A stretch of DNA of 64,000 nt, taken from Symbiodinium natans (taxonomy: Eukaryota; Sar; Dinophyceae; Suessiales; Symbiodiniaceae). Below the pieces are notes generated by a model. That model ran no database searches, was not told the DNA's origin, and saw only the letters and a program-made list of their open reading frames with translations. Location of the stretch: positions 248,001 to 312,000 of the forward strand of contig CAJNDS010002365.1 of NCBI GenBank assembly GCA_905221605.1, read 5' to 3'. A program made the position numbers and the translations under genes. The stretch's first letter is position 1. Every line of letters starts with the position of its first letter. This document shows, one piece after another, positions 1-9,700 of the stretch.

Positions 1-1749
1 CAGTGACTACAGTGACTACTGTACGACCCTCACTTCCGACATCTCCGGCCACCTCAAAGACTCTCAAGCCCTGCGCCGGGACTGCCGAGCGGCGGCACGC
101 AGAGAACGTGAGACACGATTCATTGCAGTCGCTTCCAGCACCTTCGCAAGGTTGAAGAGCACCTCAGCTCCAGAACTGCTCAGCGACATTTTATGGGTGG
201 TGACCAAGCTGGCATCAGCGCGCCTCTGCGATCCTCTGCGAAGTTGCGCAGGCCTACTACAGTCCTGCCAAGGTGCCACCACCAACGCAGCATCAGTTGC
301 TTCTCCTTGAGCAACCGCCCCTGCAGCAGCGATGAGCACAAGGGCCGCCATGTCAATCTGACATTTGGAGAGCGACACCAGAGCTTCGAAAACGATGAAA
401 GGCAGACCAAATACCAACGCCACGAACTCACAGACTTGGCCCTCAGGGTCGGCGTCGTTGGAAATGAGTACAACACCCGTGCAAAGGAGCAACAGCGAGA
501 CGACCTCGGACATGAGTTCATGAGCCGGGCACAACCATGGGAGTTTGCGGGGCTTTGCAGATTTCGCATTTCGCCGCCCGTTCAGTTGAATCGGTGTAAA
601 ACAACATGTATCTTTCGGCGGCAGAGTCACAAACTTCCCCAGGGTACCGTTATGTGCATGATGTCACAAACATTAAAACCAAATCGCTGGCCAATCGAGG
701 CATGCGACAAAGGACAAGTGGCGCACGTGCGCCAGGCACCACTGCAAGATGCTGATCTCGTCCATGCAATCCTCCTCGTTCTGGCCCAGCAAAGCCGCTC
801 CAAGACCTGCATTGTTTAATTTGTCGAGGATTGCTTCGGGAGCGCAGCAGCATGGAACAGGGCAGTGGACCACCACGGTAAGTTTGGTGAAAGGGTTCGT
901 AGACACGCTCGCAACCCCTTTCAGAGGCTCCACAATGCGCTGGATCAGCTTCACCTCCGAGTCACAGCAAATATTGCGGATACTAAACTTGGTCTTGACC
1001 ATCTCGTGAGGCTTACAGCCGGCAACGGCGCACAGCCCCGTGTTGCTTCCGTGACCGCAGCAAGCAGAGCACACCTGCCTTTCCAGCAGAGTGAAGCGGC
1101 TCTTGGACCGATATGCGCCGCTGAACAGCGATACCCAAGAAGACACGGTACCGCTCCGCCTCATGTCTCTAGACGAGACTCCGCCCCTTTTCACAGGCGA
1201 CAGTGGCGAAGCACCGTCCATGACTGCAATCCTTACCTTCTTCTCATGGCTATGGCGGTGGGAAGACTCGGCTGTATCTCCATGCCCCTGGTGCCCATGG
1301 TGATCGTGCGCATGTCCACCATGCTCATGCGCATGTCCACAGCTGCACTCGCTGCTCTCGTCATCAGAGTGACCATGGTCATGGGCATCTTCGCAATGCT
1401 CATGCCCATGATGATGCTCATGCTCATGTTGGTGACCTTGCTCATGGTGGTGATGCTCGTGCGCGTGGCCTTTGCAACTGCTCACTTGCCTGCTTTCATC
1501 GTGAGCATGACCTTGCTGGTGCTCATGACTGTGGCCGTGCTCTTTGCAGCCGTGGCCTTCGTGTCGGTGCTCATGACTGTGGCCATGCTCTTCGCAGCTG
1601 CGGCCTTCGTGTCGGTGCTCATGACCGTGGCCATGCTCGTCGCAGCTGTGGCCCTCGTGTTGGTGTGCATGACCGTGGCCATGCTCTTTGCAGCTGTGAC
1701 CTCCATGCTCGCTTTCATGCTGGTGAGCATCGTTATGGCCACTCTCCAT
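1..1749 (-). CDS. P1B-type heavy-metal (Zn/Cd/Co) transporting ATPase, N-terminal part; 3' end outside the window
   Basis: Metal-pumping P-type ATPase that would export Zn2+ or Cd2+ from the cytosol. The start is taken as the Met at 1749, directly before a His-rich run (1740-1225) that includes four 16-residue repeats. A heavy-metal-associated fold follows at about 1003-800: FSIRNICCDSEV matches the GICCTSE metal site of plant HMA2/HMA4, then PLKGVASVS and the ALNEA-like LDKLNNAGLGA. After an intron (about 740-555) come two membrane segments (VVSLLLLCTGVVLIS and VALVFGLPFIVFEALV) and CQIDMAALVLIAAAGAVAQ, equivalent to the plant LDINALTLIAVIA stretch. A second intron (about 289-169) joins EATDAALVV to VLFNLAKVLEATA, matching EAATIVFLFSVADWLES. 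Actuator, DKTG and CPC segments are not in the window. The N-terminal placement of the His-rich domain is unlike plant HMA4, where such tails are C-terminal. Family call firm; ion preference inferred. Confidence 0.86.
1518..1710 (-). repeat. Four 48-bp in-frame tandem repeats encoding a His/Cys metal-binding module
   Basis: The phrase GGTGCTCATGAC recurs on the plus strand at 1518, 1566 and 1614, with a variant at 1662, a strict 48-bp period. On the minus strand each unit encodes 16 residues of the type HRHEGHSCEEHGHSHE. A fifth, weaker copy lies upstream. The in-frame period and the steady His-x-His and Cys spacing fit selection for metal chelation. Confidence 0.85.
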
Positions 1750-1889
1750 CTCCTCTTCAAATTGTGTAATTGCGCGGCAACGGCCTTTTGTCGCCGCAAG
1801 CCAGTTGAATTCCAAGAATTGCAAACTACGCCCAGTTGGGGGCAATATTTAAAATTCTCCTGGTTTTTTGAGCCCATAAGCCACGGAGT

Positions 1890-4800
1890 TTACACTTCGG
1901 GTCTTGGAGCAACCGAACAGCAAGACTCCGATTCCGGAAAGTCCATGCGAAAGCTGGCAGCGCGCTCCTCTCAGCTGATGCCCAGTCATGCCAAGGTCGA
2001 CAGGACGAGACACCAATGAACTCCATGAACAGCTGAGAATCTCGTGTGTGCATGGGCAGCCTTGAAAGCAACCATGCTTTCACAGAAGTTCGTGGCTCTC
2101 CTGTTTTTCGCCTACGAGCATGGCAGCGTCCTGTTTTCGGATCTCAGCCACCTGGGCGAGACATTCCATCCCAAGAACTTCCATCCCAAGATATTCCAAG
2201 CAGAACATCGGACTCTAAGCAGGCCACACTCTGAGCTTCTCCCTTTCCAGGCTTCGGCTCGGGAGGCGCTTCTTGTTCGGCTCAGAGCCTGAAAGGTCAG
2301 TTCGGCGGACTATCCCATAAAATCCCATAAGCCCCCCCGCCCCCGGCCCTGGCTGCCCCTATAGGGTTCAGGAGTACGGTGATTGGAACATGGCTGATGC
2401 CTCCCACGGCGAGGAGAATGTGCCCGGGGCCCTCTGAAGCTTAGTGTCCTGGAAACTTTCAACTTTCAACGAGACACTGGATCAGCGGCAGGCTGCGGGG
2501 GACATCTTCGGCGCACGACCAGTACATGTCATCGCCTCGCTGAAACTACCGTTTGGGCCCTATACGAAAACAATGGAATTTTCTCGGGTGCAGGATTGTG
2601 GCATTGCATCTCTGGCGTCACAGCCAAGAGACTGAACTGCTCCAGAACCAGTTCCGAAGCTGGAAGGTCAAGCTCCTGAGGCTCCCAGCAACTGACGCAA
2701 GAGAAGTTTTCAACAGCATGCGTTTCATCAACAATCCCTTGATACGATTCTTGAACCCCGTCTTCAGCTTTGAGAGGGTGGATTTGTGCGGTTTCCAAGC
2801 CCACCTAAGACTCGCTTGAATTCAGCTGACATTCCAAAATGAACAGCTATGCTCGCCCTGATTTAAAAAATTCTGGTCGCATATCCAGATTGCCATATTA
2901 CCGGGGGGGAGAGGGGGGGCGAAGGTGGAGGGGGGGAGGGAGGTGAGGGGCGAGAGGGAGGGTGGAGGGGGGAAGAGATTGTTCGATACAGTACAGCGCC
3001 AGATCTGCAGGAAGCATTCGCCATGCAGTACCAAGCATGTGATGCACTCCCTGTTCACGCATGTTGAAATGTGGCGTCACATGTAGGCCAAGACGGAATG
3101 CACTCAAAGAAGTTGAAATCAAGATTCAAACTGCCGAGCCGCTTAGCCCTCGTGGAAATTGCAAGGCACGGCAGCAGGGGAAGATCTTAGGACTCGGGAC
3201 CAACGTCACACCCCTTCGCGCCTCCGCCGCTCGCTTTAGCAGTGCCTCGGACAGTGTGGCTTTGCTTAGCTTCACGGCACGAGAGGCTCACGTGGGGGCA
3301 TGTGTACACGGGATACAGTTCAGGACAGTTCAGTACATTGGTAAAGGCACTGAGTGGCAACAGCAATACTTGTTCAGGCTAGTAGTTGGGTGCCTATAAA
3401 ATCCAAATTCTGGGCAACGTATGGATGCAGACCCGATGTATTGCACAGCAGGAAGCTCGGCGGACACTTTAAGGGAACCTTTTCATCCTCAGCTGTCAGT
3501 TGCTTGTATCCCTCGAGCCACGGTCGAGGCGTGAAATCGGAGGTTGCTACTGATCCCTTTGGTCAGCACCTGTCTTTCGAACAACACCTGTCTTTCGAAC
3601 GCCTAAAAACTCCGCAATAAGCTTTTCACATCCGAGATTCGCTTAAGGTCGTTTCGCCTGCCAAGAGAAGTTCCAGAGCCAAGTCTTTGAGATAGCATCA
3701 TTCTTTTGAGTGCCCTTTCTTTGGAAACAAGAGCATCTTGGGAAATTCGTCTTTGCTAGTTGCTGGGCAGTCCCAAAGCATCTCGGGAAACCGGTCCCCG
3801 CCTGTCGAGGACCCGTCCCCTCCATCCCCTGATTTATCCCCTGATTTATGCTGCGAAGCTTTGCAAAGCCTTCAGAGGCCACTCATTGGAGTCCTGCCCT
3901 TGTTTGTTCACACGCCAAGTTGCATCGTTGCCTTCCCACCGCTCTGCTGCCTGCTCAAGGCAACAGCAACTGTTGTTGAGCCGGGCCACTGCCCCCCTGA
4001 TAAGCCGCAGAGCAGGCGAGACACTGGACTAGCTGGATTCTGTGCACAGAACAGCAAAGCTCTGACAGGCTCTGCAAGCCGGAGTACAAATGCTCTCCCC
4101 CCAAGCCTTCAAGATGAGTCCACATAGGGATCCAGTAATACCCGCCACTGCCAGCGTGAGTATCCTTAGTCTTAGTCAGATGTTGAACGGATCGAGACTT
4201 CAGGCTTCTTGAGGCTTCCTGAGGCTTCCCTCTTGCTGATGCAGTGATCCAAGTACTGTCGAGAGTCAGGCCAACCCACTGATGAGATGACACCTTACAT
4301 CGACTTACATCGTTTGCACTGACTGCCGATGTGATGTAGCAATGTAGCACAAAAGCCGCTGTACTGATCAACGCAAGAAGGCCTTGGTCGCCTTAAACGT
4401 CAAAGCTGCGATACAATGCGACTTGTCAAAAGGTCACAAGGCTGAAGCTGAAGGTGCCAACAAGCAACGTAACCGGTCTCGGGGTAAAGCCATGGCACAA
4501 TGGCTGAGTAGACACCTCAACCCCATGGTAGCTCCGAAAACAGCCCAAACACGCACACGTGGTCAATCTACTCTCCTCATCCCTTTGTATGCGGAGCGGT
4601 GGCCCACTAAGCCGGGAGGATTCGGGCGTTTGAGGAGAAAAATGATTCAAGAGATTCCGCGGAGATGGGGAGGCGATGGTCGTAAGGGCCGTGATGCCCA
4701 GCCACGAACCCGCCCTGACCACTACGTCGGGTTAAAGTTTCACATCGGCCTGGCTTGGGGGGGAATCTTCAGATGGACTATTGGCCAGGTGTCGTTGCTG

Positions 4801-5290
4801 AAGTCGGGCATCATTATTGTTTTCAGAAGGCTTCATCGTTTGTCCAAACCATCAATAGGGTAGCTTTGAGTTTCAACTGTTGGATTGTGGGGGAGCTGCA
4901 AAACAAAATGCACAATTTCCAGATAGGTTGAACATCATGAGTTTTAGTTTTCGCCTCGTGATCCAATGAAGCGCTGTGGCACAGCAGAAGAACGCCAAAG
5001 TGACTGGCTTCAAGTGCTGCTTCGCAGTTTGCTTTGCTTAAGCACGATTGTGGCCCAGGAGGCCCTTGAACTCTTTCAAGCCCTGGCGGCCCTCGCGCCT
5101 CCCAGGATACCAGGGATACCGTGCAAGTTGTGCACCCCACCTGAGCTGCACACATGAAAACAGTATGCGCTGAGATGCCGCATGAGCCTGACCCAACTTT
5201 GACTCACCATGGAACATCAAGACCCAGTCCCTGCCGACCAATGGACACTTCCAAACGAGTCTTGGTCTTGGGCAGCCGAGGAGCATGTGT
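1890..5290. other. Stretch with no assignable gene
   Basis: Both strands were read. Only short open frames without family resemblance are present, plus a purine-rich tract at 2905-2975. It may hold the 3' exons of the ABC-like gene to its right (no Walker A or LSGGQ motif was found) and the 5' leader of the P1B-ATPase gene. Confidence 0.5.
2905..2975 (+). repeat. G-rich GGGAGG-type purine tract
   Basis: About 70 bases of almost pure G with scattered A on the plus strand, in runs of 3-7 G. It could form G-quadruplex or triplex structures. No coding sense. Confidence 0.8.
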
Positions 5291-5329
5291 CAACATCACG
5301 AAACACTGGCGACAGTGCAAAGCCGGCAG

Positions 5330-6640
5330 TGGCCCTGAGCCCGGCGAGGCACCGCAGGCACGTTAAGCTTGATCTCCGCTAGGCGCGTATGTGCGTAGTA
5401 CAGTGCAAATCTCCCCCGAGCATCTGGCAAAGACCCAGCTGCCATACCCAGTGCAGCAGCACCAAACCTAAGGTGTTTGCTTGGGTTTATTTTGCAGACC
5501 CCCGACTGCACTCAACGAACAAAAACACTGGTGGAGCTCCGAATGTCTGAGCCGGCTGCGGTCCCACTACACTCGCGGAGGCTCCAACAGCAACACCTTC
5601 ATGATGTCATGCAAGCTGCACAAGTGGCCATAACAGACACCGGACGCCTTGTGGCAGGGACTCCGGGTTGCTTCTTGAGCAGGTTGTCGTTCGAGGAGGC
5701 TTTCCGTCTCAACATTAGTCCAGATCCCGCCTCCTGCAAGAGTCGCATTCTGCACCGTCTGCGGGTCAAGCCGGCCGTCCTGAGAGCTCAGAACCCGAGA
5801 TACGCTAGCGCAATAGCACAATACAACTTAAACGGTACTCAGCCAAGGATTGATCAGCGCCGATGACTGCCAGGCGCTGGACATCGCGCTGGGCCTCTCC
5901 ACATCCCTCTGGAATGTCCTGCAGCATCTGCGACAAGCCGAAGGTCATCACTGTGGAGGTGAGGAGTGCCAGCACGGTGTTGAGGAGCGCCTCTCAGCTT
6001 CACACATTCTTACACCCAGAACAGCCGGTCACGGATGGCAACACTGTCCTGAAGAGCAGAATGCGGACCAACGAGGTGCGGAGCACGTCAAAATCAGCTT
6101 ATTCAGCTTTCAAATGCAACTCTCAAGTCCTTCAGTTGCTCTGCTTTGGTCTCCTGGCCCGCGGCGACAAAGCTCGGCCAAAACCTCTGTGATCTGTGAG
6201 CAAGGTTTCAGGGTTCACAGCACATGTCGCGAAGGTGACCTACCTACACTTATGTCCTCATGATGGGCACTATTTGTGCGTGACATTCTTGACAACTTGA
6301 CTCCCTTGCCGAGCATCATCCAAAGGAACACGGTACCAAGCAGAGCGAGGATGTCCGACCTTAGAGAAGGCGGCGGAAGCTCCTTTCCAAAACAGGCTGC
6401 TGCTGCTCTGCAACGAATAGCAGCCGACATAACACTTGGAATGTGCTTCAAAACTTGGGAGCCGACTGGTAGGAGCTGCTCTTCAGCTTCTCCTGTCTGA
6501 GTGAGTCCATGCCGAGGTCCATGGAACAGCGATCGCGGGCAACAATTCGAAGCAACTTTTCTCGGTGGGCAATCTGCAGTCTTCTGCAGAATCTCACGAA
6601 GCAAATTCCTGTTCTTGCGTGGCAAATGGCTATACAAGGA
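5330..6640 (-). CDS. Probable ABC exporter membrane-domain exons (incomplete model)
   Basis: A set of short coding-like exons between the ZIP stop and the P1B-ATPase start. In order on the minus strand: RRLQIAHREKLLRIVARDR (about 6600-6470), which looks like the loop after TM2 of ABC exporters; ALLGTVFLWMMLGKGVKLSR (6350-6280), which fits TM4 running into the 'G+.++KLSR' intracellular loop; RTSLVRILLFRTVLPSVTG (6110-6030); and ALLNTVLALLTSTVMTFGL followed by a GCGEAQRDVQRLAVIGAD stretch (6000-5860), which fits TM6 plus the 'GA..RV..L' linker. Later pieces at 5800-5640 (QNATLAGGGIWTNVE) and about 5370-5345 (EIKLNVPA) would fit the linker and first strand of a nucleotide-binding domain. No Walker A, signature or Walker B motif was found, so the gene is incomplete, hidden in further exons, or mis-assigned. 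Confidence 0.42.
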
Positions 6641-6766
6641 ACGATCTCCAGTTGGAGAACTGGCTCTTAGAACGGCGACTGTAGGGCGGACTCTGCCTCC
6701 CGGCGAGGTGGCACCATGTGGCACACCTCGAGTTCCTTTCGCTGATCGTTACTCAGAACTGTTTTT

Positions 6767-9700
6767 TCATCGGTGCATGTGCCCGTGATGGTGATGGTGC
6801 TCTTCTGCGTGGCCGCTTGCGTGGCCACCTTCAACAGCAGGTGCCACACAATGCTGGTGGTCCTTACCAATGGGGAGCTTGTAGCTCGGTGCTTGTTGTT
6901 GAGGGCTTGGCGGGATTGAATGCTCCGAACCAGACTCGTGCAAGAAAAACTCGCTAATGAGCTGAGACTCCAGTAAAACCAAGCCGATAAATACGGCACC
7001 AAGGATGAATGCAAGCAGCGTGGCGACCTGGCATGCGAAGGGCTGGGGAATCGGCCACTTCCCCAAATTTTGCAGTTCCCGAAAGCTTCAGCGAAGGGTT
7101 CTTCGGAAAAAAAACGTCAACCTACCATCACCACACTACAATCACCACACTCCAATCACCACACTACCATCACCACACTACCATCACCACACTACAATCA
7201 CCACACTCCAATCTCCACACTACCATCACCACAGTACCATCACATCACTTCCGCTATTAAATTCTCTCTTATTTCTTAGGCTGGGGTGGGTTTCGCCGCG
7301 GCTAGCGCGATGCACCCCTCTGCGGGGATCGTGCGTGTCGGAGCGCTCCCGCTGTGCGTTTTTGCGCATTTAGATGTGCGCCCGCGCGCCCTCTGCGGGG
7401 ATCGTGCGTGTCGGAGCGCTCCCGCTGTGCGTTTTTGCGCATTGGATGTGCGCCCGCGCACCCTCTGCGGGGATCGTGCGTGTCGGAGCGCTCCCGCTGT
7501 GCGTTTTTGCGCATGTGGATTTGTGCCCGCGCACCCTCTGCGGGGATCGTGCGTGTCGGAGCGCTCCCGCTGTGCGTTTTTGCGCATTGTACAACTTGCT
7601 TCGCACACCCTCTGCGGGGATCGTGCGTGTCGGAGCGCTCCCGCTGTGCGTTTTTGCGTATTTTCAAGCGTGGTCGTGCACCCTCTGCGGGGATCGTGCG
7701 TGTCGGAGCCTTCCTCACCTCTTCCTCTCCTCTTCCTCTGCTCTTCTTTTCCTCTTCCTCTCCTCTTCCTCTCCTCTTCTTTTCCTCTTCCTCTCTTCTT
7801 CCTCTCCTCTTCCTCTCCTCTTCCTCTCCTCTTCCTCTCCTCTTCCTCTCACTCTCCTCTTCCTCTCCTCTTCCTCTCCTCTTCCTCTCCTCTTCTTTTC
7901 CTCTTCCTCTCCTCTTCCTCTCCTCTTCCTCTTCTCTTCCTCTCCTCTTCCTCTCCTCTTCCTCTCCTCTTCCTCTCCTCTTCCTCTCCTCTTCCTCTCT
8001 CTCTTCCTCTTCTCTCTTCCTCTCCTCTTCCTCTCCTCTTCTCTCTTCTCTTCTTCCTCTCCTCTTCCTCTCCTCTTCCTCTCCTCTCCTCTTCCTCTCC
8101 TCTTCCTCTCCTCTTCCTCTCTCTCCTCTCTCTCTCCTCTTCTTCCTCTCCTCTTCCTTTCTTCTTCCTCTCCTCTTCCTCTCCTCTTCCTCTCCTCTTC
8201 CTCTCCTCTTCCTCTCCTCTTCCTCTCCTCTTCCTCTCCTCTTCCTCTCCTCTTCCTCTTCTTCCTCTTCCTCTCCTCTTCCTCTCCTCTTCCTCTCCTC
8301 TTCCTCTCCTCTTCCTCTCCTCTTCTTTTCCTCTTCCTCTCCTCTTCCTCTCCTCTCTTCCTCTCCTCTTCTTTTCCTCTTCCTTTCTTCTTCCTCTCCT
8401 CTTCCTCTCCTCTTCCTCTCCTCTTCCTCTCCTCTTCCTCTCCTCTTCCTCTCCTCTTCCTCTCCTCTTCCTCTCCTCTTCTTTTCCTCTTCCTCTCCTC
8501 TTCCTCTCCTCTTCCTCTTCCTCTCTCCTCTTCTCTCCTCTTCCTCTCCTCTTCTCTCCTCTTCCTCTGCCTTCTTCCTCTTCCTCTTCCTCTCCTCTTC
8601 CTCTCCTCTTCTTCCTCTTCCTCTCCTCTTCCTCTCCTCTTCCTCTCCTCTTCCTCTCCTCTTCCCTCTCCTCTTCCTCTCTCTCCTCTTCTCTCTCCTC
8701 TTCTTTTCCTCTTCCTCTTCCTCTCCTCTTCCTCTCCTCTTCCTCTCCTCTTCCTCTCCTCTTCCTCTCCTCTTCCTCTCCTCTTCCTCTCCTCTTCCTC
8801 TCCTCTTCCTCTCCTCTTCCCTCTTCCTCTCCTCTTCCTCTCCTCTTCCTCTCCTCTTCTTCCTCTCCTCTTCCTCTCCTCTTCCTCTCCTCTTCCTCTC
8901 CTCCTCTCCTCTTCCTCTCCTCTTCCTCTCCTCTTCCTCTCTTCTTCCTCTCCTCTTCTTTTCCTCTTCCTTTCTTCTTCCTCTCCTCTTCCTCTCCTCT
9001 TCCTCTCCTCTTCCTCTCCTCTTCCTCTCCTCTTCCTCTCCTCTTCCTCTCCTCTTCTTTTCCTCTTCCTCTCCTCTTCCTCTCCTCTTCCTCTCCTCTT
9101 CCTCTCTTCTTCCTCTCCTCTTCCTCTCCTCTTCCTCTCCTCTTCCTCTCCTCTTCCTCTCCTCTTCCTCTCCTCTTCCTCTCCTCTTCCTCTCCTCTTC
9201 CTCTCCTCTTCCTCTGCTCTTCTTTTCCTCTTCCTCTCCTCTTCCTCTCCTCTCCTCTTCCTCTCCTCTTCCTCTGCTCTTCCTCTGCTCTTCCTCTGCT
9301 CTTCCTCTCCTCTTCCCCTCCTCTTCCTCTCCTCTTCCTCTCCTCTTCCTCTCCTCTTCCTCTGCTCTTCTTTTCTTCTTCCTTTTCTGGAAAGTCGACT
9401 TTTGTAGTACAAACGTAGTACGCCGCGGACGCCCGGAGCTGCCGTGGCTGGAAGTCGACTTTTTGTAGTACAAACGTAGTACGCCGCGGACGCCCGGAGC
9501 TGCCGTGGCTGGAAAGTCGACTTTTTGTAGTACAAACGTAGTACGCCGCGGACGCCCGGAGCTGCCGTGGCTGGAAAGTCGACTTTTGTAGTACAAACGT
9601 AGTACGCCGCGGACTCGAAACCATCGCAAATATCGTGGGACTCGAATTCCGCGGTGTCGAAACCCCTTCAAAGACGTCGCAAATACCGCGGGCGCGGAAC

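Noticed and set aside
193-2019. Plus-strand frames of 208 and 384 codons
   Set aside because: Shadows of the P1B-ATPase exons; the minus strand carries the His-rich, HMA and membrane motifs.
5850-6263. Plus-strand 137-codon frame
   Set aside because: Opposite strand of the ABC-like TM5/TM6 exons, which read far better on the minus strand.
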